64,000 bases of DNA from Streptomyces canus (GCF_030816965.1 NZ_JAUSYQ010000002.1:8608001-8672000); one strand, 5' to 3'; positions 18,001 through 22,261 are shown, counted from the first letter of the stretch. Notes: a model not told the origin generated them from the sequence alone. Numbers and translations are program-made.

Positions 18001-20002
18001 CGACCCGACGGATTCCGGCACGTGGAATACCCCTTCCTTGTGGGAACGCTTTATGGAGGTTGCCGGGGCTACCTGGGCGAGGATCGTTGAGACGTTCGGT
18101 TCGTGGTCCTCAGCGGCCCGGTACTGGCTCGATCGCTTTGTGGAGTCTGCCCGGAACTTCCTGCGTGGGCCGGGCCCGAGCCGCACTCCTAGGCCAGGTG
18201 AGCCGGAGCAGGAGCGGTCTGGTGGGCGGTTGGTGACCGGGTCGGCCGATGGGGAGGAGACCGACGCCCGGACCGCGCAGGGTGACGTCGACGCCGCACA
18301 GCGACCGACCCCCGGCCTCAACGAGCAGTCGCCACAGGCGACCACGGATGGGGCGCCCGCGGACGGCGAGTCGGCTACGGCGCCCCAGAACCGCACCACC
18401 CCCCGAGCAGCGGGGACCGGCGGCCTCGGCGTGGTCGCCGAGCAGCACGAGTTCTCCATGGGTGTGTTGCGGGGGTCCCCGGAAGGATCCAGCGGATCGC
18501 CGGAACCGTCCAGCGACGCGGAACCTGCCGAGGTCGACCATGTCCACCAGCACCTGCTCTCGGCAAGCTCGGAGTCCGCATCCGCTGAGTCCGCGGACCG
18601 GGACCAGGAGGCCTACGACGCGTGGTGGACGTTCCATGGCGGGGAGGAGTCCGGGCCCGAAGCAGCGACCCAGACCGACTACCGCGGTCGGCCTGCGCAG
18701 GATCACGCCACCCAGGTCGCGCCGGAGGGCGACGACACACCGACCGTGGAGTGGGCCGACCCGGATACGGCGCCTGCTGTCGATTACCGGGTGGCCGTCG
18801 GCGATGCCCGATCCGGGGCGGAGCGCGCGGGCTCGACGGCGGAGGCAGTGCCTGCGCGGGGCGGGCCACAAGCCCCCGCGGCCGCTGAGCCGCCGCCGCC
18901 CCCCGTGGACGAGCAGGTGGTGGACCCTGCCGAGGACGCGCACCTGGTGCGGGATCCCATGGAAACCGGCTCCATGGTGGAGGACCGGGAATCCGAGGAA
19001 GACGCCGTGGATCTGGCACCCGCGGTGGACTACGACATTGAACGCCGGCCTGCGGTGGAGCCGGAGGAAGCGGGACGCGCCGCCCCCGAGCGTGGTGCGT
19101 CGCCTGCGCGGGACACCGGATCCGAGGAGGGCGCCGGGTCCGAGTCCGACGCCACGGGGCAGGACAACGTCTCCTCCCGGATCGAGTCGGCGGCCGACGA
19201 GCGCCGGTCGCCGGGCGTCGGCCGTTCCCCGTCGAGGCGGTTCTCCCCGGCCGTGGCGCCCCAGGAGGGCGAGACTGCGGCCGTCCAGCAGCCACGGCCC
19301 GCAGAGGAGCCCCCGGTGGGCTACCCCCCGGTGGACGAGACGGCCGGTTCGGAGCCGGCTGTAGCCGTGGATGAGCCGGCGCCTTCCTTGGTCGAGCGTT
19401 TTGTGGGCTCTGTCCATGTGCGCCCTGCCGAGCGCGCGTACCTGGAGGGCATTGGGTCCGCGTCCGAGACGGCCGCGGTGTCACCGGTCGGGCCGGAGGG
19501 GGAGAGCACGTTCGAGCAGTCGGCGCCGGTATCTGTCGCCAATGGGCCGGGGTGGGTCGGTTATGTGCCGTCTGCTGTTGCGGAAGGTACTCCGGCTGGG
19601 GAGTTGGCCGGGGCGGATGCGGCGCATGGGGTCGATTCCGGCGGCGCCGGGGGCGAGTCGGGCGGTGGTGAGGCAGTGTCAGGTCCGAGGGAGGGGACGG
19701 GGCATCGGCGTGACATCGCGGATGGTACGGTGCCGTCCCGGACACTCGACGAACTGCTCGACTCTGCGGCGGTGCTTGACACTCGTGTGGGGCGCGAGCA
19801 GGTGGGACGGCTGCCGTATTCAGCGGCGGCCGCGGCTACTTGGCTTCTGGCGCCCGACGAGCGGCTTCCTCTGCGCGATACGCTCCGTCGCGAGGATCTT
19901 GCGGAGCTGCTGCGCAGGGGTTCGGAGCTCTTCCCGGTGGAGGTGCGGGAGGAGTGGGCCCGGCTGTCCGGCCAGGAGGGGGGCGGTCTGCTGCCCGGGT
20001 AG
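2..20002 (+). CDS. giant modular toxin-like protein 1 (5' end outside window)
   Basis: The frame is open from the first bases of the window, so the true start lies upstream; 6,666 codons precede the stop at 20000-20002. Modules in order (window coordinates): end of a helix-turn-helix block (2-130), zincin A (131-905), two tandem ADP-ribosyltransferase-like domains (1201-2210), zincin B (2260-2880), EndoU-like pair (2985-4085), zincin-derived module (4120-4700), disordered linker, HTH blocks (5960-8015), zincin A (8530-9310), OTU protease (9990-10965), HTH block (12130-13250), OTU (13755-14695), zincin B (14795-15400), beta-repeat region (15985-16980), EndoU-like and zincin-derived modules (16980-18010), amphipathic segment (18010-18180), disordered linker and conserved C-terminus (19700-20002). 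Linkers are rich in Gly, Ala, Glu, Asp and Ser. I read it as a polymorphic-toxin-like, probably exported multi-effector. Its export domain is not visible here. Individual module functions are inferred from motifs. Confidence 0.85.
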   Translation, partial: GKHARVATLLGVSGRAVYSWLRGTHLVDGKLADRIDAEFGRLLFAAGEVRSERWSPFGAGGVGSQAFEFAPVGPGMRKVERVFDGELVEFDAPWEVRRPDASGERIGVGYAWAWHRGETLGQDTIRLTRRVHVVALEGVGAEQVTALQGEVSRGLEEVVNGREPRLPVLQHDEVTGPRLPDPLLRLGVEWVDSPEQADTVVQLHGGSPDQGQMRQRNWYIGAGPAGAVHELFHGYGPLDDESDDRVLLTPVTRAEQELGPDEYSAMADPRKAAGKRIVLTSDHLRQIAAVLTPYLGRVAPGEYLRKAGLFGDESRAADVDPAMDHSAEPAGQAQDEAGDGDWGGLLGAADFARSVGLDGLFDEASAGEEETDGQPPAKKQRRDDADGERSGEHVDWLPGVRHSPTRMDLSLLDPDDRSYVVAGIVGERLFRFSGESEIPELVFWNGFQSGGADVAPRLLDWVDLLGWVEGGGSAPFVSTTRNPRGADRYRYEIDPAWNAESVGVDVGATLRRQQQAGLIPDTWAHPRPEEQEVVFLGSIAPEAVRSVYDQVGDRTGFWDPTRGRVVWLAGDRHSPTSMDLSLLDPDDRSYVVAGIVGERLFRFSGESEIPELVFWNGFQSGGADVAPRLLDWVDLLGWVEGGGSAPFVSTTRNPRGADRYRYEIDPAWNAESVGVDVGATLRRQQQAGLIPDTWAHPRPEEQEVVFLGSIAPEAVLSVYDQVEDRTGVWNPDTQSIEWAEGQLQGSEVRPDSTGRWVGRWGGSLHIRRFETRRYRLAAGDFETRAVVRIFLDRVDGAPVTEDQLGEVARRAQEGVQQRYNGGHRLPSGDLFRVDLQFVTRAQDAHHTVTVHAEYDRANHKNWPVTEDDYVLAHEVGHLLGLTDEYRENTWYGDRTVYEDESLMAGFEVDDRGRPILDANHLVVGAGLHRRRIAPRHLRQIGSAIEAALGTALLRSRGQVVFSTADTLRPRVDGLPTRAHFSLETRSAVLYGEPRAGGGGHLPPKGMTWRPRPVALEGTANPNGTYRAEYPGLRVRPELADRSRTVAGDLHVPQRQPQRGQMMFPAHWDEDHAVYAAEQAYLHALREGNVLPVEGRPGVYVWTGEYDGVRITGELAIGPPHAGFFRDRADDGDREILGLWAGDSSTFTGFRPSDDQPDTPGPAHAAPPQVVGPDIGPVFGQRVEDVARYGDPRARSGAYHEPKVDRATQEISYGLMIERVWTNHNKTWEASVFFLDPALRPGSREGSDPRNWHLHQDGRHHVMFPKEWDPQQVLSAVESAHDAAIAADTLRAVDDPGAYHWIGDAAVESAHDGGIAANTVRAVDDRGTYHWVGDADMVRMEGLVRDGHHVAYRPTQMQPYSSWPGHEPVGEAVTRGEWVLPFAVRHVLFDNGQQGLDFTKRIHLVVPPGTDNNELNEFWSRLPGLTDAYGQSARGSRRDGALVRLSLVRAASPEEAHHSFPVGDLDLLGAMDDVLPNLSELHSLAEVLLDETAPAADAWRPTAGTEEKALQRALGLLDLADPFDGFSTLREPDPADTEEKALQRDLGLLDLADPFDGFSTLSEPDPAGSGARFRPSDATGQDNVSSRIESAADERRSPGVGRSPSRRVSPAVAPQEGETAAVQQPRPAEEPPVGYPPVDEMVHETDSPFPEQALVTGERVRRFDEADSVQQSPHDADGERSGEQEFGEHEVDPWAAEFGLPSGPDPRAVSPSERSGTAEEEWANGWGWSGLSPSGTEDGAVDREPAAEGAEGAGGPRSVSGTAGGAAGVLGKRRRSPDELDQIDEFAHEPDWAEVESGWDFGAERAGSPAEWSAVDGAALAAGAVDGLRGPAFGGGQAEPGSGRDEGVRGQDAGVSGAGVESVDGAVPNLADLLPDQIGEFARGLDGVEDSGVELAGSQAERSGVDGAGAVEREPAALPSRDGASAEQQLPENRFAGPFLSESDGALDGDGLARPVAADPAADGTRFVDAGVESGGGPVPHPAELPAGQERLRERLASLQKDLQLKSVRAVARAFGASRSTAWAWKRGSVVGSEYARRINGLYALVEEAKGRPEFDPKVLLAEWRARPENRAPVGAGGTVRSGPGGMVRSGLDDAAAGRASESLSYKILLKLMQRELGGGGYVAVAARLDAGWESVDAALVRGWIRGGVKGGTPNAEQISRIRAVADEVIGSDTLEKYQKTLTQLEALTRALGKYARVAEKLHVTQTTVSNWLRGTRLWDEEHAARIDEEFGKLLVEARGEAPAGAEGAGGAGGPRSVSGTAGGAAGVLGKRRRSPDELDQIDEFAHGPDWVEDSGVELAVSQAERSGVDGAALAAGAVDGLRGPAFGGGQAEPGSGRDEGVRGQDAGVSGAGVESVDGAVPHPAELPAEPDEPDPIGEFARGLDLAEVESGWDSGVERAGSPAERSAVDGAVPHPAELPAEQKRLRERLASLQKDLQLKSVRAVARAFGASRSTAWAWKRGSVVGSEYARRINGLYALVEEAKGRPAGKGRPGFDPKVLLEEWRARPENRAPVGPGGMVRSGLDDAAAGRASESLSYKILLKLMQRELGGGGYVAVAARLDAGWESVDAALVRGWIRGGVKGGTPNAEQISRIRAVADEVIGSDTLEKYQKTLTQLEALTRALGSHARVAEKLGVTQTTVSKWLRGTRLWDEEHAARIDEEFGKLLVEARGEAPAGAEGAGGAGGPRSVSGTAGGAAGVLGKRRRSPDEPDQIDEFAHGPDWVEDSGVELAVSQAERSGVEGAALAAGAVDGLRGPAFGGGQAEPGSGRDDGVRGQDAGVSGAGVESVDGAVLHPADLPAEPDDQSDLHGSDFSLPLGDGSARPGEVTERSWGQSEEQDHAAGVPFAAGEVRSERWSPFGAGGVGSQAFEFAPVGPGMRKVERVFDGELVEFDAPWEVRRPDASGERIGVGYAWAWHRGETLGQDTIRLTRRVHVVALEGVGAEQVTAYQDGVSRGLEEVVNGREPRLPVLQHDEVTGPRRPDPLLRLRVEWVDSPEQADTVVQLHGGSPDQGQMRQRNWYIGAGPAGAVHELFHGYGPLDDESDDRVLLTPVTRAEQELGPDEYSAMADPRKAAGKRIVLTSDHLRQIAAVLTPYLGRVAPGEYLRKAGLFGDESRAADVDPAMDHRAEPAGQAQDEAGDGAGDGWHEAADFARSVGLDGLFDEASAGEEETDGQPPAKKQRRDDADGERSTDVDMEGVSRATPRPTAEETGHDRPSGPGDLGSDGQTQARRQDADPGHSEPPVVPPVSGVAPAVNHDTAPRQVSFESESTLEPIEDPREGGVHPGELDFLLESVSGRDSSQVPTAADGEGAGGWSVRGDVDGAQRSSPGMPRGRLLRVPADGYCLIYSLVASDPQQVLDTLSRQDGDASTTHAWLSDPTAVRRELDNRAQLVSRGRVPERSAADATIEAVRNTVANYLTGSRGYLPPQVVGQFRRSVVQDYRGRLESMDRDQLMADAQRLGVDRLTHPEAINPADLRTGYIQARTQELIGTGMTPQEARGVAEAEVPVRSGADATGSVFVLSDDALSPREQFDYLQARGGLPALDTLSPEGLRDVLATEYPQSTAPLDDQEFATVRHAVRNWNTMWASDQGEIFLPLMAHAFGRQVNVLRTGGAGGQGSARLVETVGPQGAPGIEFFYNTTHYSGSDADAALIGDESRAADVDPAMDHRAELAGQAQVEAWDGDWGGLLGAADFARSVGPVGVVGEAPAGEEEADGQRPAKKQRRDDADGERSGGQEFGDHEVDLSAAEFGWDSGPDPRAGSQAEWSGVGGAAVAAGAVDGLRGSAFGGGQAEPGSGRDDGGRGQDAGVSGTGVESGGGPVPNLADLLPGQSDEFARGLGGVEDSGVERVGSPAEWSGVDGAGAVGREPAALPPRDGASAEQQLPENWFAGLFLSGSDGALDGDGLARPVAADPAADGTRIVDAGVESGDGPVPNLAELLPEPASEAEPDEPDLDAGPRAVGGPARGGEAAGSRRPVAADPAADGTRIVDAGVESGDGAVPNLPSLADLLPEPDEPDLDVLHELIRAAVAEHRDAEPRAVGGPAEQKRLRERLASLQKDLRLKSGNAMARALRAGPSRASTWKRRAAIGSEYARRINELHAVVEEAKARFGFVPKVLLAEWQARPENRAPVGARGMLRSGPDDAAAGRASETGLDLDEVESGRDFGEEQELLRERLASLKKGLRLESDRAVARALRASSSRASVWKRRAVGPEYARRINELYAVVEEAKGRPGFDPKVLLAEWQARPENRALVGGHGTVRPGPDDAAAGRASESLPPQVLLQLMKDELGEPGYGAVAERLSTREKPVDEALVKGWTKVGVKRGVKKGVTPGREQISRIRAVAVEVIHPRKLEAYQKTLRQLVALTRAPGSQARAADELKVGQSTVSSWMRGILLVDPVLARRIDAAAGLRLPVEARGEAPAGAEGAAQGVRRRSPGVGRSLQRGFSPSVVPQEGETAGVQQPRPVEEPPVGHPRVDEMVHETDGPFLAQALVTGERVRRFDEADSEQQSPQRSGASGVSEEGFEGDSDESESSSGSSVAWGPGDSDESESSFEAESDGSSRRGFDESFRPSLSFGSDLGAQRSSPGAPRGRLLRVPADGYCLIYSLVASDPQQVLDTLSRQDGDASTTHAWLGDPTAVRRELDKRAELVSRGRVPERSAADATIEAVRNTVANYRGYLPPQVVGQFRRSVVQDYRGRLETMDRDQLMAEAPRLINPADLRTGYIQARTQELIGPGMTPREARGVAEAEVPVRSGADATGSVFVLSDDALSPREQFDYLQARGGLPALDTLSPEGLRDVLATEYPQSTAPLDDQEFATVRHAVRNWNTMWASDQGEIFLPLMAHAFGRQVNVLRTGGAGGQGSARLVETVGPQGAPGIEFFYNTTHYSGSDADVALIGEVKPLKKPLGMEPEEAVRKGLKAWADYRAAYYDPLLIRRFEAQRYRLQNGEFETRAVVRIFLDVKDPEDDYPITSDEVDQLKERAQEAVHKWYNRGYRLPNGDLLRVDLEFVSDPKAPRHHVVNLHAKFKRENHKNWSLRLVLEPEVIAHEVGHLLGLDDEYRDGEDFGLRAVYLDASLMDGPGRVDGRGRPDVDGDHPSYDPDQVPGQWRLKPRHLRRIGADTEGALGTARLRVDGEPVFSTDETLQPRADGLPTRPHIPLDVREAALHGDPRRGVGGHLAPRGMSDRLRPERRGPNNANGTYPAEYVAADGLTPRPALGDRVRQVAGDLAVPWRRDQIQMMLPDHWDEDDAVYNGEQAYLDALRNGKVLPVMGKPGYFTWEGVYAGVRFTGELSPYGSITGFRPSDDQSGLKAPDYAPLPLPARRESSLRAPTGSTVTLNPGRSLTTTFHGSSQTFGSDGTVTFPDGTKRSVSPGTEVAYLDGSTTILNPDGTFTMRFPDDRGSTEIDPSTWLVSIIQPNRPPSELLLVPPQRWENFLRTPTRGTITLNPDRSLTMTFPDGSSRIFSPGGMVVTTSPDGMTVSHFLAPGKKIANADRSTTIRNADGTFNVRFRNGSLTHIDPSTRLARTYQPNRQRSAVLLGPPARRAPSLRTPSGGTVTVNPGRLLAMTFPDGISQTVGSDGTVTRRFPGGRTRSAKLNPGQMVTNPDGSSTIRNADGTFTVRFPDDGSSTEINPSTRRAVTTEPDGSVSALVLVPGFDRRVEDVARYGVRRTRDGAYHAPKEGQQRNHGLRIGRGKMHDNGTYQAPVYFLDPAVPFRDERAEGWTRWRLHRDGSEHTMFPVKYKSAEVLDLVDEAHAAGTLDDRTYRRVDDRTYHWVGEARGIRIEGLVRDGQHVVYRPTQVQPHLRWPQAKWIGETPVVPVTFAREGQNFREGGDFGFDVQRVLFPNGQWGLDLTARIHLATEPGTDPDLDAFWTRMQAEVASAYGGIARADGAPPVRVSLVRVENPQTAHRLVKVGPESIEEIRDGLPQRLGVRPDADELKGFAQHFAQLPDGAAPTADDWLPPGGTDPAKGRAAIDHALDLADPFSRPTTLREPDPTDSGTWNTPSLWERFMEVAGATWARIVETFGSWSSAARYWLDRFVESARNFLRGPGPSRTPRPGEPEQERSGGRLVTGSADGEETDARTAQGDVDAAQRPTPGLNEQSPQATTDGAPADGESATAPQNRTTPRAAGTGGLGVVAEQHEFSMGVLRGSPEGSSGSPEPSSDAEPAEVDHVHQHLLSASSESASAESADRDQEAYDAWWTFHGGEESGPEAATQTDYRGRPAQDHATQVAPEGDDTPTVEWADPDTAPAVDYRVAVGDARSGAERAGSTAEAVPARGGPQAPAAAEPPPPPVDEQVVDPAEDAHLVRDPMETGSMVEDRESEEDAVDLAPAVDYDIERRPAVEPEEAGRAAPERGASPARDTGSEEGAGSESDATGQDNVSSRIESAADERRSPGVGRSPSRRFSPAVAPQEGETAAVQQPRPAEEPPVGYPPVDETAGSEPAVAVDEPAPSLVERFVGSVHVRPAERAYLEGIGSASETAAVSPVGPEGESTFEQSAPVSVANGPGWVGYVPSAVAEGTPAGELAGADAAHGVDSGGAGGESGGGEAVSGPREGTGHRRDIADGTVPSRTLDELLDSAAVLDTRVGREQVGRLPYSAAAAATWLLAPDERLPLRDTLRREDLAELLRRGSELFPVEVREEWARLSGQEGGGLLPG
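131..905 (+). other. zincin A domain, copy 1 (metalloprotease-like)
   Basis: A prodomain-like alpha/beta part (with a TRRVHVVALEG strand) leads into a zinc-binding HELFHGYG motif whose first His codon is at 686-688, followed by Asp residues (PLDD) that could supply a third ligand. The HExxH glutamate is present, so the site looks competent. A copy 8.4 kb downstream (8530-9310) is almost identical at the DNA level, and two further copies lie in giant 2. Confidence 0.7.
1201..2210 (+). repeat. 513-bp tandem repeat encoding two ADP-ribosyltransferase-like domains
   Basis: Two copies of a 171-codon unit follow each other, starting near 1201 and 1714, and are nearly identical at the DNA level until they diverge near 2160-2200. 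Each shows the R-S-E arrangement of pierisin/scabin/cholera-type ADP-ribosyltransferases: Arg in LFRFSG, an STT motif in PFVSTTRN, and a biglutamate motif EQE before VVFLGSI. ExE usually goes with arginine modification and QxE with nucleobase modification, so the target here is uncertain. The near identity suggests a recent duplication. Confidence 0.65.
2260..2880 (+). other. zincin B domain, copy 1
   Basis: The active-site motif is HEVGHLLGLTDEY, first His codon at about 2618-2620, with the HExxHxxGxxD layout in which the Asp is a plausible third zinc ligand. The preceding strands (RAVVRIFLD; RVDLQFV; HTVTVHAEY) parallel those of zincin A, so both probably share one fold. It is followed directly by EndoU-like modules, an order repeated at 14795 and 40300. 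Confidence 0.7.
2985..4085 (+). other. two EndoU-like nuclease modules
   Basis: Two stretches (about 2985-3360 and 3530-4085) share NGTY...MFP.xW...A followed by Y.W.G...GVRI.G, which resembles the C-terminal half of bacterial EndoU RNase domains (stMFP.sWs...I..A; gv.I.G). The second stretch has HHVMFPKEWD and an internally duplicated segment (VESAHD...GDA, around 3830 and 3915). The two-His, one-Lys catalytic set cannot be assigned by eye, and the first stretch seems to lack its His pair. Family assignment is tentative. Confidence 0.45.
4120..4700 (+). other. zincin-like module without HExxH, with a 96-bp tandem repeat
   Basis: The segment has a VRHVLFDNG...LDFTKRIHL strand pattern, then VRLSLVR..SPEEAHHSF, reminiscent of the N-terminal part of the zincin modules but with no HExxH. 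It ends in two copies of a 32-codon unit (starting 4511 and 4607) carrying LLDLADPFDGFSTL. Equivalent modules lie at about 17450-18010 and 42130-42620. Function unknown. Confidence 0.4.
5960..8015 (+). other. helix-turn-helix array, blocks 1 and 2
   Basis: Two blocks of about 750 bp (5960-6720 and 7260-8015), almost identical at DNA level, each encode three helix-turn-helix-like motifs. The first contains AVARAFGASRSTAWAWKRG, the second VAARL...ALVRGWIRGG, and the third VAEKLHVTQTTVSNWLRG (VAEKLGVTQTTVSKWLRG in block 2). The third resembles the HTH of Streptomyces telomere terminal proteins (Tpg) and similar regulators. Each block is followed by a Gly-rich linker and GKRRRSP. Nucleic-acid binding is inferred. 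Confidence 0.6.
8530..9310 (+). other. zincin A domain, copy 2
   Basis: The segment repeats 131-905 with a handful of substitutions. HELFH is intact with its first His at 9092-9094. It is followed, as in copy 1, by an acidic linker and the basic motif AKKQRR (9536-9553). Confidence 0.7.
9990..10965 (+). other. OTU-type cysteine protease domain 1
   Basis: The nucleophile motif PADGYCLIYSL (Cys codon 10037-10039) matches the OTU DGxC signature. The far end has WASDQGEIFLPLMAHAFG and NTTHYSG (His codon 10931-10933), matching the conserved W...L..A..F and the catalytic His-Tyr of OTU deubiquitinases. The domain is about 320 residues with an inserted helical middle. It looks catalytically complete. 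OTU enzymes act on ubiquitin-like conjugates, so a eukaryotic substrate or self-processing are the main possibilities. Confidence 0.75.
12130..13250 (+). other. helix-turn-helix array, block 3 (diverged)
   Basis: The block begins with two copies of the first HTH type (near 12140 and 12520; AMARALRAGPSRASTWKRR and AVARALRASSSRASVWKRR), followed by the middle type and a last unit with AADELKVGQSTVSSWMRG. It is more diverged from blocks 1 and 2 than those are from each other, and has an extra first-type unit. Confidence 0.55.
13755..14695 (+). other. OTU-type cysteine protease domain 2
   Basis: A near-identical copy of the OTU domain at 9990-10965. Cys (13808-13810) and His (14660-14662) are kept. 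Two in-frame deletions, of about 5 codons after VANY and about 13 codons before INPADL, shorten the helical middle. It is followed at once by zincin B copy 2. Confidence 0.75.
14795..15910 (+). other. zincin B copy 2 plus EndoU-like module
   Basis: HEVGHLLGLDDEY begins at 15146-15148, after RAVVRIFLD and HHVVNLHAKF strands. From about 15540 an EndoU-like stretch follows (NGTYPAEY, QMMLPDHWDEDDAVY, YFTWEGVYAGVRFTGEL). Divergence from copy 1 is substantial at both protein and DNA level, so this is an older paralogue than the zincin A copies. Confidence 0.6.
15985..16980 (+). repeat. three long beta-rich repeats (about 330 bp each)
   Basis: Three units (about 15985-16310, 16315-16640 and 16650-16980) each begin R.P(T/S).GT(V/I)T.NPGR and contain FPDG, NPDGTFTMRFPDD and similar glycine-turn strands, ending in P..R...LLL.PP. 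The spaced pDG/fpdG pattern resembles exposed single-sheet G-box repeats (TCP10/CPAP C-terminus) or YD/RHS-type repeats. It is likely a structural or shielding element; no catalytic motif is seen. Confidence 0.5.
16980..18180 (+). other. EndoU-like module, zincin-derived module and amphipathic segment
   Basis: About 16980-17430 has NHGLRIG..KMHDNGTYQAPVYF, HTMFPVKY and YHWVGEARGIRIEGLV, the best EndoU-like candidate because it keeps His residues upstream of NGTY. About 17520-18010 repeats the HExxH-less zincin-like module (VQRVLFPNG..GLDLTARIHL). At 18010-18180 an aromatic amphipathic stretch (LWERFMEVAGATWARIVETF) may contact membrane; a similar one is at 38790-38950 in giant 2. Confidence 0.4.
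19700..20002 (+). other. conserved C-terminal module of the giant proteins
   Basis: The last ~95 residues (RDIADG...LDELLDSAAVLDTRVGREQV...ATWLLAPDE.LPLRDTLRRED...ELFPVEVRE..GGLLP) match the end of giant 2 (50120-50499) closely, although what precedes them differs. A module kept at the extreme C-terminus of both proteins suggests export, docking or recognition by the neighbouring lectin protein. No known family was recognised. Confidence 0.6.
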
Positions 20003-20075
20003 TCGTCTCCCGTGTGTGTCGCGGTGCTGGGGGCGCGGCCAATCGTGGCGCGTCCGTGTCCGCTGCCGGGCGGCT

Positions 20076-20122
20076 GTGACACCACTTCAGCGCATCATCT
20101 TTTGACCGTTGGAAAGGACATC
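20076..20122 (+). promoter_or_regulatory. conserved leader and ribosome binding site of lectin gene 1
   Basis: GTGACACCACTTCAGC and TTGACCGTTGGAAAGGACA occur here and again at 50637-50680 before the second lectin gene, separated by a few variable bases. GGAAAGGA (20111-20118) is a good ribosome binding site for ATG 20123. Conservation of the leader as well as the gene indicates that the leader was duplicated with it. Confidence 0.6.
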
Positions 20123-21268
20123 ATGAGTTCATCGGAGGCTCAGGGCTCTCGGCAGGCACTTCCCCAGGCGGTGGCGCCGGAAGTGGGCACGGTGGTGCCC
20201 CGTACAGGTCAGGCCGTGGGTTCACCGGAGGTGGAAGCGGCCACTGCTGTCGGCGGAACGGCTCAGGCTCCGTCGGCCGCCGGGGGCGCGGCATCGCCGG
20301 TTCCCGAGCCGGAGCCCGCATCCCCGCTCTCCATAGGGGTGTGGGAGGCGGACGTGGCAGGAGCCACCGCCACCACCTCTGAACCGGGGGAGGCGGACGC
20401 GGAGAGCGTCACGGCTGCTGATGAGGAGGAGGCGGAAGAGGCGCCTGAGGGTACGGCCGAGGCTGCGTCGGCTGCCCCGTCGGGGAGGCCGCACAAGAGC
20501 CTGCTGGCCGGGGCGGCCATCGTGGGGACACTGTTGATGACCGTGCCGTTCCTGGTGGGTGGTGACGGTGAGGATGTTCATGCGGGTCCGGTCGGTGCGA
20601 CGCCTGGCACGGTGCTGGGCTCCCCGGGGGACGGAAGCGTCTATGGTGCCATCGGATCGGCGTCGCCGACCGATGGTGGCAGTCCCAGGACGACTCATCC
20701 GGTCGGGCATTCCGCGGCATCACACGGTGCCGGGGGCCCGGGAGCGCACTCGTCGGCTTCCGGGACGATGTCGCCCCCCCCGGCCGACACCGTCGGCTTC
20801 CGGGACGATGTCGCCCCCCGGCCGACGCCGGGCAGGGCCTTGTCCGCCGTCACCGGAGCGACGTCGTCCGGTAGTTCCTCGGCGGCCGCGGGCGTGTCCA
20901 TCTGGAGCTATGCCTCGGGCCGTTGCATCGATGTCAGGGATGCCGGGGGCGATGGTACGCCGCTGCAGATCTGGGACTGCAACGGATTCGCGCAGCAGAG
21001 CTGGCGCTTCATGAGTGACGGGACGGTGCGCGCGCTGGGGCTGTGCATGGACGTCGCCTGGGGCAGTACCAGCGACGGTGCGGTGGTCCAGCTGGCCACC
21101 TGCAGTCATAATCCCGCCCAGCAGTTCCGGCTGAACTCCGCGCATGACCTGGTCAACCCGCAGGCGAACAAGTGCGTCGACGTGAAGGACCGGAAGACCG
21201 GTAACGGCACCCGCTTGCAGTTGTGGGACTGCAATGGCCAGGACATCCAGAAGTGGAGCACCGGCTGA
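20123..21268 (+). CDS. membrane-anchored ricin-type beta-trefoil lectin 1
   Basis: This 381-residue protein has a disordered acidic Ala/Glu/Pro-rich N-terminus (1-120), one transmembrane helix (about 126-146, LLAGAAIVGTLLMTVPFLV), a Ser/Thr/Gly-rich spacer and a C-terminal ricin B-type lectin domain (258-381). The lectin shows three subdomains with paired cysteines (CIDV...WDCNG, LCMDV...ATCSH, KCVDV...WDCNG) and QxW-type motifs (QQSW, QKW). Orientation is probably cytoplasmic N-terminus with the lectin outside. ATG 20123 is chosen because it follows GGAAAGGA by 4 bases and matches the start of the paralogue at 50683. It starts 120 bp after giant gene 1, so co-transcription is likely. It may anchor or target the giant protein, or protect against it; no catalytic residue is seen. 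Confidence 0.85.
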   Translation: MSSSEAQGSRQALPQAVAPEVGTVVPRTGQAVGSPEVEAATAVGGTAQAPSAAGGAASPVPEPEPASPLSIGVWEADVAGATATTSEPGEADAESVTAADEEEAEEAPEGTAEAASAAPSGRPHKSLLAGAAIVGTLLMTVPFLVGGDGEDVHAGPVGATPGTVLGSPGDGSVYGAIGSASPTDGGSPRTTHPVGHSAASHGAGGPGAHSSASGTMSPPPADTVGFRDDVAPRPTPGRALSAVTGATSSGSSSAAAGVSIWSYASGRCIDVRDAGGDGTPLQIWDCNGFAQQSWRFMSDGTVRALGLCMDVAWGSTSDGAVVQLATCSHNPAQQFRLNSAHDLVNPQANKCVDVKDRKTGNGTRLQLWDCNGQDIQKWSTG

Positions 21269-21445
21269 CCGGTCCTCCATGGCCGGGCAACGCATTGCCT
21301 GTACCCCTGCGGCCGTGACGTCCAGCGGCCGGCCCGGCCGACTGCGCAGCGAGCCGACCCCTGCACGTTGGGCGCCGCCAACAAGCGCACAACTGGACGC
21401 CCGAACTCGTCGAGTTTGGCAGGAATTCCTCTGGCTGAACCGTTT

Positions 21446-22249
21446 TCATCCTGAATATGTGCAGGTCATCAGGGTGTGGACGGCTTGAACTGCTGTGCCG
21501 ATGCGGCGGATGGAACAGCGTGCTCGCTGTAGCAACCGCCAGGTCTTCAGTTGGGCGAAAGCGCGTTCGCCGGGGGCGCGGAGACGGGCGTGGTCGCGGT
21601 TGAACTGTTGGTAGTGGGCGGGTTGTTCGCGGTGGTGGTAGTGCGGGGTGCGGACGGTGGCGCCGGCGCCTTGGTAGACGCGGTCTGCCAGCATGAGAAT
21701 CTGTCTCGTGAGGCAGGCTTGGACGATGCCGTGCGCGTGGGCTGCGGTCAGGTCGTGTGTGCGGCCCGGCATTGCGCGGGAGAACCACAGGGTGTGCCGT
21801 CCGGACGTGCGATGACCTGGATGTTCATGCCGTGCTGCTTGTGTTTCTGGGAGTAGTACGGCTCGTCCGCGGCGATGCGGTCGATGGGGATGAGCGTGCC
21901 GTCGACGATGACGAAGTCCCCTTCGCCCAAGCCGGGCCTCGTGCAAGCCGGGCGCCCAGGGGGCCAGGACCTCAAGAGTTTCGTGCACGTACCGCTACGC
22001 GGTCGCGGTGGAGACAGCGAACCCCGCCGCGACCTGGGGCAGCGTCTCGTTCTTGCGCAGGTGTACCAGCGCCAGCAGGGCCTGCTTGAAGCAACCCAAC
22101 TTGCGCCATAGCGAGCGACGTTCACACCTTCGGGCATAGATGAGCCAGGACACATGCTCAACCAGCTCATAAGGGACATCGATCGTGGCGCGATACGGGA
22201 CCAAGCGAGGCTTTTCGGACGATGGGCCTTGTCCCCGAGGGGTGGACAC
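21446..22249 (-). pseudogene. IS5-family DDE transposase, degenerate
   Basis: Pieces of one transposase can be followed across frames: LVPYRATIDVPYELVEHVSW and an HTH part (22249-21998), an in-frame amber codon at 21995-21997 in place of the residue before RYVHETLEVLAP, then a shifted section with DFVIVDGTLIPIDRIAADEPYY, then a return to the first frame with LADRVYQGAG and GERAFAQLKTWRLLQ. These supply the D, D and E of the catalytic triad, but the stop and at least two frameshifts prevent a full product. The left inverted repeat abuts its 3' end. The N-terminal side is cut by the IS3 end at 22241. Confidence 0.75.
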
Positions 22250-22261
22250 CTGTTCGTGTCG

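Noticed and set aside
21390..21440. A 17-bp similarity (CGAACTCGT.GAGTT) downstream of both lectin genes as a duplication boundary
   Set aside because: The match near 21397 and 51894 is short and the surrounding sequence does not align, so it could be chance or a worn remnant.
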